Shown: positions 1 to 6,794 of the stretch, piece by piece
How the letters are laid out: the number at the start of each line of letters is the position of its first letter
Position numbering within the stretch: the stretch's first letter is position 1
Source of the DNA: Amylibacter sp.
Lineage (GTDB): Bacteria; Pseudomonadota; Alphaproteobacteria; Rhodobacterales; Rhodobacteraceae
Direction of reading: 5' to 3'
DNA length: 12,774 nt
Assembly (NCBI GenBank): GCA_030625465.1
Contig: DAOUQS010000029.1
Coordinates: 1-12,774 of the forward strand
Position numbers and translations under genes: made by a program
The notes under the pieces: generated by a model
What the model was told of the DNA's origin: nothing
Databases searched by the model: none
Seen by the model: only the letters and a program-made list of their open reading frames with translations

Positions 1-251
1 TGGCTGTGTCCCGCACAGCCGAGATTACGCGGTATAATCTGGATGGTGTCTCAAGCTTTAAAGTGACCGATATTACAAGTGGTGCCGTGGTCTTCAGCGG
101 CAAGGTTAAATCAACGACCGCCTATAGTGCCACGTCGGAAACCTATCCTACGCGCGTTGCCGAACAAGATGCGCGGCTACGTCTTGCCCAGGCGTTGGCC
201 GATCAGATTATAACGCGGATTTCGGCAACTGCTGCACAGTGGGCCAAATGA
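1..251 (+). CDS. lptE: LPS assembly lipoprotein LptE, 3' part only
   Basis: This is the C-terminal part (about 82 residues) of an LptE-like protein; the 5' end, with signal peptide and lipid-attachment cysteine, lies before the window. The reading frame is open from base 3, so the GTG at position 6 is probably internal rather than a start. LptE is the outer-membrane lipoprotein that plugs the LptD beta-barrel and helps deliver LPS to the cell surface. Visible features match alphaproteobacterial LptE: a beta-rich stretch (FKVTDITSGAVVFSGKV), a TAYSAT segment, then a charged helix with RVAEQDARLRLAQALADQI that ends the family. The TGA stop at 249-251 overlaps the ATG of holA, so the two are probably translationally coupled; an lptE-holA pair is common in alphaproteobacteria. 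The assignment rests on remembered family pattern for a fast-evolving protein, and the missing N-terminus limits certainty. Confidence 0.8.
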   Translation, partial: AVSRTAEITRYNLDGVSSFKVTDITSGAVVFSGKVKSTTAYSATSETYPTRVAEQDARLRLAQALADQIITRISATAAQWAK

Positions 252-1270
252 AACTGGCTGGTGTGAAAGCGTCAGCATTTTTTGCAAAACCGGATAAGTC
301 ATGCGCAGGTCTTTTGATCTTCGGAATGGACGCGGAAAAGATAAACACCCGCCGCCAAGAAGTGACGCAGGCTTTGGTCGGTGATGCGGCGATGGACGAG
401 ATGCGTTTGACGCGACTTGCGGCAGGTGAGGTTCGCAAAGATCCCGCACTTGTTCTGGATGCGCTTAAAGCACAAGGTTTTTTTCCGGGACCACGGGTTG
501 TGGTGGTGGAAGGTGCAACCGATGGTTTGGCGGCGTTGTTTGCTGGCGCTGTCGCTGAATGGGCAATGGGTGATGCCTATCTGATTGTCACTGCGGGTTC
601 TTTGAATGCACGTTCAAAGCTGCGCAAAGTATTTGAAGCACCGCAGAATTTCTACAGTATTGGTATATATGACGACCCCACACGGCCTGAAGAGGTTGAT
701 AAAATCCTGGCAGATGTCGGGCTGTCAAATGTATCGCCTGAGGCCAAGAAATACCTGATGGCTTTGGCCCGCGATATGGGCTTGGGCGATCTGAAGCAGG
801 TTATTTCAAAGCTGTCGCTTTATAAGCTGAAAGATGACACCCCTGTTGAAATTGCGGATGTAGAAGCCTGTGCGCCGACCACGCTGGACGCGGATATTGA
901 TGATGTGCTGCATATCGTAGCCGAGGCGCGCTGTAACGAGGTTGGCCCGACACTTAGCCGTCTTGCCGGGCAGGGCGTGAATGCAACCGCACTTTGTATC
1001 GGAGCGATGCGCCACTTTCGAATGCTGCATGCGGCAGTCAGTGACCCGCAAGGGCCTGATGTGGGTTTCAGTCGTGCCCGCCCGCCTGTATTTGGCCCGC
1101 GCAAAGACCGGCTGGTGCGCCAGGCACGCGGTTGGGGCGGGGCCAGACTGGAAAGGGCCTTGCAGGAATTGATGGATGCCGATTTGATGCTACGCTCTTC
1201 GCGCCCTGTGCCTGATATGGCAGTGGTGGAACGTGTGTTTATACGCTTGGCAATGATGCGTCCGAAATAA
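248..1270 (+). CDS. holA: DNA polymerase III subunit delta
   Basis: HolA is the delta subunit of the clamp loader, the wrench that opens the beta sliding clamp so it can be loaded on primed DNA. The protein is 340 residues, the usual length. The start chosen is the ATG at 248, giving MKLAGVKASAFFAKPDKSCA, which matches the family N-terminus; an in-frame GTG at 239 would add three residues and is less likely. The N-terminal domain holds a LLIFG strand (near residue 22) and the GPRVVVVEGA region, and lacks a true Walker A motif, as expected for delta. LIVTAGSLNARSKLRKVFE and the AKKYLMALARDMG / LKQVISKLSLY helices follow, then a helical C-terminal collar domain ending in MAVVERVFIRLAMM. The ATG overlaps the lptE stop by 4 bp (ATGA). 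A GST-like gene follows after 12 bp on the same strand. Confidence 0.93.
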   Translation: MKLAGVKASAFFAKPDKSCAGLLIFGMDAEKINTRRQEVTQALVGDAAMDEMRLTRLAAGEVRKDPALVLDALKAQGFFPGPRVVVVEGATDGLAALFAGAVAEWAMGDAYLIVTAGSLNARSKLRKVFEAPQNFYSIGIYDDPTRPEEVDKILADVGLSNVSPEAKKYLMALARDMGLGDLKQVISKLSLYKLKDDTPVEIADVEACAPTTLDADIDDVLHIVAEARCNEVGPTLSRLAGQGVNATALCIGAMRHFRMLHAAVSDPQGPDVGFSRARPPVFGPRKDRLVRQARGWGGARLERALQELMDADLMLRSSRPVPDMAVVERVFIRLAMMRPK

Positions 1271-1282
1271 GGGAAATGGGAT

Positions 1283-1882
1283 ATGTATAAAGTTTTAGGA
1301 ATGGCTGCGACCAGAACACTACGGGTTCTTTGGATGATGGAAGAGCTTGGTTTGGAATATGAGCATTTACCATATCCGCCGCGCGCAAAAGAAATGCTGG
1401 ACGTTAACCCGTCAGGCAAAGTGCCGGCCCTTGTGGTGGATGGAAAGATTGTTATCGACAGTGTCGCGATCATGCAATTTCTGGCGGATAAGCACGGTGG
1501 GCTGACCTATGCGGCGGGAACGGTTGAGCGGGCGCAACAAGATAGTTTCACCCAGTTTATCAATGATGAACTTGACGCGGTTATCTGGTGTGCTGCGCGC
1601 AATACGTTTATTCTGCCTAAAGATAAACGTGTGCCCCAGATTAAAGATACGCTGAAATGGGAATTCGGGCGCTCGATGGATGTTCTTGGTCAGCGTATTG
1701 GTGATAATGAATTTGTGATGGGCGATAAGATGACCGTGCCTGATATTTTGCTGACCCATTGCGGTGGTTGGGCGAAAATGGCTGGATTTGAATTGCCGGA
1801 CGGGCCGTTGCGGGCCTATTTCAAAAGGATGATTGCCCGCCCTGCATACCAGCGTGCTTATGCTTTGGGTGCTGCTAAGTAA
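1283..1882 (+). CDS. glutathione S-transferase family protein
   Basis: A 199-residue cytosolic GST-fold protein that probably binds glutathione and conjugates or reduces electrophilic substrates; the substrate cannot be read from the sequence. The N-terminal thioredoxin-like domain (about 1-75) has the TRTLRVLWMMEELGLEYE helix, the KVPAL segment with the expected cis-proline P48, and D59-S60 in VIDSVAIMQFLAD, the usual contact for the glutathione gamma-glutamyl group. The all-helical C-terminal domain (about 85-199) contains TVPDILLTH with the helix-capping aspartate D154. The ATG is preceded by GGGAAATGGG, a plausible ribosome binding site. It follows holA by 12 bp and may be co-transcribed with it. 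Its 3' end overlaps the convergent flavoprotein gene by 25 bp. Family is secure; the subclass is not. Confidence 0.9.
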   Translation: MYKVLGMAATRTLRVLWMMEELGLEYEHLPYPPRAKEMLDVNPSGKVPALVVDGKIVIDSVAIMQFLADKHGGLTYAAGTVERAQQDSFTQFINDELDAVIWCAARNTFILPKDKRVPQIKDTLKWEFGRSMDVLGQRIGDNEFVMGDKMTVPDILLTHCGGWAKMAGFELPDGPLRAYFKRMIARPAYQRAYALGAAK

Positions 1883-3039
1883 GTGACGGCACCCTGTCCT
1901 GCCCAGCGTCCGGTTGCAAGACAACCGGTGATCAAGTAGCCACCTGTCGGGGCTTCCCAGTCCAGCATTTCGCCAGCGCAAAATACGCCCGGTTTTTTGT
2001 GCAGCATCAAATGATCGGTCAGTTCTGTGCGCGGAATGCCCCCTGCGGTGGAAATTGCTTCCTCTATGGGTCTGGGGCCTGCGTGTTCAATCGGCAAGGC
2101 TTTTGCCGTCCGGGCGATTTCCGACAGGGGGGTATTGCGTGCAAATTCGTTGAACAGGGCGGCTTTCGCAGGGTCAAGGCGCAGGGCTTTGCGCAAAATA
2201 GAGCTGCCCGAGGATTTTTTCGGTAAACGGTTTATTCTGTCTTGTAAGATTGCGATGTCAGTGTCCGGCAGAAGGTCGACAACCAGTTTAGCACCTTCAC
2301 GCATATTGTGGCTGACTGCGTAAATCCCGCTGCCTTCGATGCCTTTGGACGAAATAATGAAATCAGCACGTTGGGTTGCATTGCCCGCAGTTAACTGGAC
2401 GGTTTTGACCGGTGCGCCGAAATAAGGCTTCATGTAGCTTGACCAATTGACGGTGAAGCCCATGTTGGCGGGTTTGAACGGGGCAATGGTGATGCCCGCA
2501 TCTGATAATATAGTGTTCCAAGTGCCATCCGACCCCAGTTTTGGCCAGCTTGCCCCGCCAAGTGCCAGAATACAGGCGCGCGCGGTGATAGACTTTGGAC
2601 CGTCCGGGGTTTGAAACCGCAGGTCAGTGCCTGTCCAGCCATCCCATTTCCAGCGGGTTTTGAATTGGACACCCTTGTCTGCAAGGCGCAATAGCCACGC
2701 GCGCAATAAAGGCGAGGCTTTCATTGTCTTTGGAAAAACACGCCCTGACGAGCCGGTAAAAACCTCTTGCCCCAAGGCCTGTGCCCATGTGCAAACCTCG
2801 GCATTTCCAAACTTCGTAAGCATAGGTAACAGCCAGCTTTCAGCCTGATCAAATGCGGCTGTGAAATCCCGAAACGGTTCGTCTTTTGTCAGGTTCAGGC
2901 CGGACTTTCCTGCCATCAGTAATTTACGCCCGAAGGATGGTTTGGCGTCCACAATGACAACCGAAAAACCTGCGTCGGCCGCAACCTCGGCGGCCATAAG
3001 ACCGGCGGGGCCGGCCCCGATGACGCATAGGTCAATCAT
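1858..3039 (-). CDS. BaiN/HI0933-type FAD-dependent oxidoreductase
   Basis: A 393-residue flavoprotein of the HI0933/BaiN family, resembling the PP_4765-type subgroup (TIGR03862). The N-terminus forms a Rossmann fold that binds FAD: VIGAGPAGLMAAEVA carries the GxGxxG motif (GAGPAG, residues 8-13), followed by VVIVDA, whose aspartate should bind the FAD ribose. The family signature GRKLLMAGKSGLNLT lies at 37-51. A second FAD segment, ARACILALGGASWPKLGSDG, and the C-terminal GVFCAGEMLDWEAPTGGYL, close to the end, are typical. Substrates of most family members are unknown; BaiN was named for a bile-acid-related reductase, and that role should not be transferred. It lies 15 bp downstream of the SDR gene on the same strand, so the two oxidoreductases are probably co-transcribed. 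Its 3' end overlaps the convergent GST gene by 25 bp. Confidence 0.9.
   Translation of the reverse strand: MIDLCVIGAGPAGLMAAEVAADAGFSVVIVDAKPSFGRKLLMAGKSGLNLTKDEPFRDFTAAFDQAESWLLPMLTKFGNAEVCTWAQALGQEVFTGSSGRVFPKTMKASPLLRAWLLRLADKGVQFKTRWKWDGWTGTDLRFQTPDGPKSITARACILALGGASWPKLGSDGTWNTILSDAGITIAPFKPANMGFTVNWSSYMKPYFGAPVKTVQLTAGNATQRADFIISSKGIEGSGIYAVSHNMREGAKLVVDLLPDTDIAILQDRINRLPKKSSGSSILRKALRLDPAKAALFNEFARNTPLSEIARTAKALPIEHAGPRPIEEAISTAGGIPRTELTDHLMLHKKPGVFCAGEMLDWEAPTGGYLITGCLATGRWAGQGAVTYLAAPKA
1910..1928. repeat. 7-bp perfect inverted repeat near the GST/flavoprotein junction
   Basis: CCGGTTG (1910-1916) and CAACCGG (1922-1928) are perfect reverse complements separated by five bases. The element begins 28 bp after the GST stop codon and lies within the 3' coding end of the flavoprotein, in codons for TGCLATG. 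No T-run follows on either strand, so it is not a standard intrinsic terminator. It may shape or protect the 3' end of the GST transcript, or may simply reflect the codons for the repeated Thr-Gly pair. Confidence 0.45.
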
Positions 3040-3054
3040 TGTCGCGTACCGGTT

Positions 3055-3804
3055 TTATGTGATCAGTCCAATGCGCTTGCGGATAGGATCCTCGCGCAGG
3101 CTAATCACCTGCCCCAACCATTCATCGGCATCAGCCGTACACATCCACACCAATGCTTTCGCAGGCCATTCGGGGGGAATATGTACCGACCAGTCAAGCT
3201 GGCTGACAGGGTTCACGCCGCTGTCTTTGATCGCCATTTGCATCTCGGTGGCCACAGTGCCGGGTGACAGAACCAGGGCACGGATATTGTTTGCGCGCTC
3301 TTCGTTGTCCAGACATGCATTCAGGTGGTGTACGGCAGCTTTGGATGTGCAATATGCACTCCAGCCTTCCAGTGCGCTGGTTCCGGCACCGGAACCGATG
3401 GTCAGGATGGTGCCACCCTTTTTCATATATGGCATCGCTTCGCGCATACCGTAATAAACGCCTTTGACATTGATATCGATCAGCTTGTCCCAAGCCGTGG
3501 GATCCGCTGCGGCAAGGCTGTCTATCGGATCAATCACACCTGCGTTATTGATCAGTACATCAAGCGTTCCGAACGTGGCAACGCATGCTTCAGTCATGGC
3601 TTTAACCTGGGCCAGATCGGATACATCACAGGCAAAAGCTGCCGCATTGCCCCCATTCGCGTTGATTTCATTGGCGATAGTTTGGATGTCGGTTTCAGTG
3701 CGGGCGGCAAGCATGACATTGGCGCCGAGACTGGCAAATTCACGGGCGGCGGCGGCACCGATACCACGGCTGGCACCTGTGATCAGAACGGTTTTGTTTT
3801 TCAT
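3055..3804 (-). CDS. short-chain dehydrogenase/reductase (SDR)
   Basis: A 249-residue classical SDR, a cytosolic NAD(P)(H)-dependent oxidoreductase of unknown substrate. The cofactor motif TGASRGIG is at residues 9-16; R13 within it and R35 after the second strand favour NADP(H). D60-V61 contacts adenine, and NNAG is at 86-89. The catalytic tetrad is complete: N112 (in DINVKG), S138 (in TIGSGAG), Y151 and K155 (YCTSK). SPGTVATEM at 180-188 is the usual post-catalytic loop. The ATG (minus strand, 3802-3804) is preceded by a weak GAAAG ribosome binding site. It is the first gene of a minus-strand pair with the flavoprotein 15 bp downstream, and is transcribed divergently from the DUF2125 gene across a 171-bp region holding two palindromes. 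The family is certain, the reaction is not. Confidence 0.93.
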   Translation of the reverse strand: MKNKTVLITGASRGIGAAAAREFASLGANVMLAARTETDIQTIANEINANGGNAAAFACDVSDLAQVKAMTEACVATFGTLDVLINNAGVIDPIDSLAAADPTAWDKLIDINVKGVYYGMREAMPYMKKGGTILTIGSGAGTSALEGWSAYCTSKAAVHHLNACLDNEERANNIRALVLSPGTVATEMQMAIKDSGVNPVSQLDWSVHIPPEWPAKALVWMCTADADEWLGQVISLREDPIRKRIGLIT

Positions 3805-3836
3805 GGATTACACTTTCAGGAAATAATCTGGGTATT

Positions 3837-3864
3837 GGCATAGCAATACACGTTCGTGTGACAA
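3837..3864 (-). promoter_or_regulatory. candidate promoter of the SDR-flavoprotein operon
   Basis: Read on the minus strand, TTGTCA (plus positions 3859-3864) and TATGCC (3837-3842) are spaced by 16 bp and would place transcription start near 3830, about 25 bases before the SDR start codon. TTGTCA matches the sigma-70 -35 consensus at five of six positions, while the -10 match is poor. The spacer contains a 12-bp palindrome that could act as an operator. This is pattern matching only. Confidence 0.3.
3848..3859. promoter_or_regulatory. operator-like palindrome ACACG-TT-CGTGT
   Basis: ACACG (3848-3852) and CGTGT (3855-3859) form a perfect inverted repeat around TT. It lies between the candidate -10 and -35 of the SDR promoter, where a bound repressor would block RNA polymerase. 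No regulator gene is present in the window, so the binding protein is unknown. A 5-bp arm can occur by chance. Confidence 0.35.
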
Positions 3865-3892
3865 CAATGCAAGCCGTTGCCGATAAGGCTAA

Positions 3893-3909
3893 TATCACAA
3901 AATGTGATA
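3893..3909. promoter_or_regulatory. 17-bp perfect palindrome in the divergent intergenic region
   Basis: TATCACA (3893-3899) and TGTGATA (3903-3909) are perfect reverse complements around AAA, a 17-bp dyad in the divergent region between the SDR and DUF2125 genes. It contains the T-N11-A pattern used by LysR-type regulators. The half-sites point the opposite way from a CRP site (TGTGA-N6-TCACA), so CRP/FNR is unlikely. The centre is 75 bp before the DUF2125 start codon and 97 bp before that of the SDR, so it could serve either gene. The regulator is unknown. Confidence 0.5.
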
Positions 3910-3919
3910 AATTTGGTGG

Positions 3920-3948
3920 TTGTTTGTGGTTTTAGTCTGCCCTAGGTT
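3920..3948 (+). promoter_or_regulatory. candidate promoter for the DUF2125 gene
   Basis: TTGTTT (3920-3925) and TAGGTT (3943-3948) are spaced by 17 bp, which would put transcription start near 3955, eight bases before the ribosome binding site. Each hexamer matches consensus at only three of six positions. The 17-bp palindrome would then be centred near -54, a plausible activator position. This is weak evidence. Confidence 0.22.
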
Positions 3949-3962
3949 TGCCATTCAATTTC

Positions 3963-3968
3963 AGGAGA
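3963..3968 (+). promoter_or_regulatory. ribosome binding site of the DUF2125 gene
   Basis: AGGAGA lies seven bases before the ATG at 3976. It is the strongest Shine-Dalgarno sequence in the window, and fixes the start of the exported protein so that a complete signal peptide follows. Confidence 0.7.
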
Positions 3969-3975
3969 CGAAATT

Positions 3976-5430
3976 ATGTTTACAAAAAATAGCTTATTAA
4001 CAAGCGTATGTGCGGTTGCATTGGTCGCAGGCTCGCCCGTATTTTCGGAAGTGCAGTCAACGCAAATTCTAGAAGAATATTTTGATGTTTTTAAGTCTAC
4101 AGCAATTGAAATTGAAGTTGGCGATAAAGAAGACAATATCAAATCGTCACAATGGAATAATGTTACCCTGAAATCCAGTGATGGAAAAATGCAAATTGCG
4201 GTTCCGTGGATAAAGGTTAGTAAAAAATTGTCGGGCGGGTTTGCATTGACTATTGCAGATCAGATTGATGGCGCATTTCAAACACCCGACCCAGAGGTTT
4301 TGGAACCTGTAAGGTTTGTGGTTGAAAGCAAAAACATGGTTATCGACATTGATGGTCAATTGGGTGCGCGGGAATATAACTCCAAGTTTGGCGAAGTGAT
4401 ATTTCGCACGCTGGACAACACTATCATTAGTGTTTCGGCCACGATGACAGACGGGACCGGTGCCCATCTGATGGAAGTTGACAAATCATCAGGCACTTAT
4501 AATCTTAAAAGCATGAAGGTTAACTACCGTGTTGAAATAGAGGGCGATGTGGTGACATCCGCCTCAACATTCGTGGATATTGCCGGCAAATTTGAAGCCC
4601 CCTATTACAAAGATTACGATCCGGAAATTCCGACAAGTGCTTTTGATCCATCGCGTGATTTGTTTTTCCAGTATAGCAGCGGATCAGGGGCAACCGATAT
4701 TTTCATGGAGTCGGTTGTCGGGCCGGTCGAAATCAAAGCGACTTTCGGGCCGACCTCGGCTGCAATGGGGGTTACAGGTTCTGTCGCGTCAATTTCCGGG
4801 CAAAGCAAAAACATTGCATATGATGTCAATGTTGCTGGAATGGGCTTGTCGCAAATGCAGCTAAGTCTGTCTAATTCTATTGTGAAGCTTTTTGTGCCGC
4901 TGGACAATGTTGATGAAAGCAAACCTGCCGGTGCTAAAATTGCGTTGTCCGGATTGACATTATCCGATCAGGTTTGGGCCATGTTTGACCCAACTGCGGC
5001 TTTGCCCCGGGATGAAATCAATCTGGATATTGATCTGTCGGCAAGCTTGCGCTGGTTGAAGAAAATCGCCGAGGTTGATGTCAGTAATACGGATCAGGAA
5101 CCGCCGCTTGTTATGGATAGCGCAGAGATTAAATCGCTTAACCTGACAATTGCAGGCGCTGAATTGCAAACCACCGGATCGGTATTGGTGGACAATTCCC
5201 AATTCCCGCCTGTTCCCGAAGGCACCGTTAATATATCGCTGAAAGGGGTGCAGGGTTTGATTGGAAAGCTGACGGAAATCGGTTTGATCCCGGCACAGAA
5301 CGCGATGATGATACAGGGGATGACCGCGATGTTTTTCCGGCCCGGTGAAGGCGGTGAGGATCACCTGACCTCTGCCATCGAGATGACCAAGGACGGTCAT
5401 ATCATCGCCAATGGCATGCCGATTAAATAA
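3976..5430 (+). CDS. DUF2125 domain-containing exported protein
   Basis: A 484-residue exported protein of unknown function that resembles Rhodobacterales DUF2125 proteins. Residues 1-24 form a signal peptide (lysine, then the hydrophobic LLTSVCAVALVAGSPVFS), with probable cleavage near S24. C12 is not in a lipobox. There is no other membrane segment, so the mature protein should be periplasmic. The rest is rich in alternating beta-type segments (for example ALTIADQIDGAF, LNLTIAGAELQTTGSV), suggesting a long beta-structured fold. The C-terminal block GLIPAQNAMMIQGMTAMFF-RPGEGGEDHLTSAIEM is the part I recognise best. The first few hundred bases are notably A+T-rich (18 of 60 G+C at 4081-4140) compared with neighbouring genes. 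It ends 17 bp before pmbA on the same strand, suggesting co-transcription with the envelope-gene run downstream. No catalytic residues can be named. Confidence 0.82.
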   Translation: MFTKNSLLTSVCAVALVAGSPVFSEVQSTQILEEYFDVFKSTAIEIEVGDKEDNIKSSQWNNVTLKSSDGKMQIAVPWIKVSKKLSGGFALTIADQIDGAFQTPDPEVLEPVRFVVESKNMVIDIDGQLGAREYNSKFGEVIFRTLDNTIISVSATMTDGTGAHLMEVDKSSGTYNLKSMKVNYRVEIEGDVVTSASTFVDIAGKFEAPYYKDYDPEIPTSAFDPSRDLFFQYSSGSGATDIFMESVVGPVEIKATFGPTSAAMGVTGSVASISGQSKNIAYDVNVAGMGLSQMQLSLSNSIVKLFVPLDNVDESKPAGAKIALSGLTLSDQVWAMFDPTAALPRDEINLDIDLSASLRWLKKIAEVDVSNTDQEPPLVMDSAEIKSLNLTIAGAELQTTGSVLVDNSQFPPVPEGTVNISLKGVQGLIGKLTEIGLIPAQNAMMIQGMTAMFFRPGEGGEDHLTSAIEMTKDGHIIANGMPIK

Positions 5431-5447
5431 CTTGAAAGAACAGATAC

Positions 5448-6794
5448 GTGGCACATGATTTTGAAAACCTGTCCAAGAAAATCCTGAAAGCGGCGGCTGA
5501 TGCGGGCGCCGATATGGCCGACGTTCTTTTGGTGGACGGGCAAAGCGTGTCGATTGATGTCCGTGATGGTGTTTTGGAACATGCGGAACGTGCAGAAGGG
5601 GTTGATGCCGGGTTGCGGGTTTTAATCGGCAAAAAGCAGGCTTGTGTTTCGGTGTCCGATTTAAGCGATAATACGATTGCGCAAATGGTCGAGCGGGCTG
5701 TTGCAATGGCCGGGGTTGCCCCCGAAGATGCTTTTATCGGTCTGGCTGATCCCGATCAGTTGGCTGGATCATGGGACGTGGACAGGCTGGAATTGGCCGA
5801 TACATCCCACAAGCCGGCACCAAAACAAATGCAGGAAACAGCACAAAAGGCAGAGGCTTCTGCCTTGGCGATCAAGGGTGTTTCCAAGGTTCAAGGTGCC
5901 AGTACGGGCTGGAGCGAGACGCGAATATACTTGGCGGCTTCTAACGGGTTTTCCGGCGGGTACAGCCGTACATCATATTCGACAACATGCGTGGCTATTG
6001 CAGGTGAGGGCCTGCATATGGAGCGCGATTATTGTGGTGAAGGGCGGACTTATCTGGCGGATTTACCGGATGCAAATATGATCGGTCAACTGGCTGGCGA
6101 ACGTGCTGTGGAAAAGTTTGGCTCAACCAAACCGCCAACCGGCAGCTTTCCCGTTTTGTTTGATGAGCGCATATCATCAACCCTGATCGGGCATCTTTTA
6201 GCGGCGATAAACGGTGTTTCGATTATTCGCGGTTCCAGCTGGATGATGGATGGGCTGGGCAAGCAAATATTACCAAAGGGTATCAATTTGATCGAGGACC
6301 CGACGCGCGCACGCATTTCCGGCTCAAAGCCGTTTGATGCCGAGGGCCTGCCTGTTGGCGTTCGCAATATTGTGGATGACGGTATGCTGACGGGCTGGAC
6401 ACTTGATTTGGCAAGCGCACGCAAACTGGGGATGAAAAGCACGGGGAATGCATCGCGCGGGGTGGGATCACCCCCTTCGCCGGGGGCCGGGAACATAACA
6501 TTGACCGGTGGCACAAAAACCCGCGAAGAGCTGCTTTCGGATATGGGGACAGGTCTGTTGGTTACAGGCTTGATCGGCTCTACCATTAGCCCGACCACAG
6601 GTGATTATTCGCGTGGTGCCAGTGGGTTCTGGGTTGAAAACGGGCAGATTATACGACCGGTGAATGAATGCACAATTGCAGGAAACCTGCATCAGATGCT
6701 GGCTAGCATTGTGCCTGCAAATGATGGCCGTACACATCTTTCGCGTGTTATTCCCAGCTTGCTGGTGGAAAGTATGACCATTGCAGGCGCCTGA
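5448..6794 (+). CDS. pmbA: TldD/PmbA family protein (PmbA/TldE-like)
   Basis: A 448-residue member of the TldD/PmbA family. In E. coli the TldD-TldE (PmbA) heterodimer is a cytosolic metalloprotease that trims peptide precursors such as microcin B17 and degrades the CcdA antitoxin. I see no HExxxH metal motif, so this is the PmbA/TldE-type partner; no tldD is in the window. Family signatures include VSIDVRDGVLEHAERAEGVD (about 34-53), the ARISGSKPFDAEGLPV region, and the C-terminal SGFWVENGQIIRPVNECTIAGN followed by HLSRVIPSLLVESMTIAGA. Translation starts at GTG 5448: an in-frame TGA at 5433-5435 excludes anything earlier and no ATG lies between. The ribosome binding site (GAAAGA) is weak and the gene follows DUF2125 by 17 bp, so coupling is likely. 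Its last 14 bases overlap cysQ. Confidence 0.92.
   Translation: MAHDFENLSKKILKAAADAGADMADVLLVDGQSVSIDVRDGVLEHAERAEGVDAGLRVLIGKKQACVSVSDLSDNTIAQMVERAVAMAGVAPEDAFIGLADPDQLAGSWDVDRLELADTSHKPAPKQMQETAQKAEASALAIKGVSKVQGASTGWSETRIYLAASNGFSGGYSRTSYSTTCVAIAGEGLHMERDYCGEGRTYLADLPDANMIGQLAGERAVEKFGSTKPPTGSFPVLFDERISSTLIGHLLAAINGVSIIRGSSWMMDGLGKQILPKGINLIEDPTRARISGSKPFDAEGLPVGVRNIVDDGMLTGWTLDLASARKLGMKSTGNASRGVGSPPSPGAGNITLTGGTKTREELLSDMGTGLLVTGLIGSTISPTTGDYSRGASGFWVENGQIIRPVNECTIAGNLHQMLASIVPANDGRTHLSRVIPSLLVESMTIAGA

Noticed and set aside
820..1473. Open reading frame of 217 codons on the minus strand opposite holA and the start of the GST gene
   Set aside because: It is antisense to two well-supported genes, its translation is Ser/Thr/Arg-rich without recognisable motifs, and it spans a gene boundary.
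3893..3909. CRP or FNR binding site
   Set aside because: The half-sites are TCACA-N3-TGTGA, opposite in orientation to CRP (TGTGA-N6-TCACA), and do not match FNR (TTGAT-N4-ATCAA).
3976..4014. Lipoprotein signal in the DUF2125 protein
   Set aside because: C12 follows TSV rather than a lipobox such as LAG/LAA and lies within the hydrophobic core, so an ordinary Sec signal with cleavage near residue 24 fits better.
4960..5706. Open reading frame of 248 codons on the minus strand across the DUF2125/pmbA junction
   Set aside because: It crosses the boundary of two supported plus-strand genes, and its translation is His/Arg/Pro-rich as expected for an antisense shadow.
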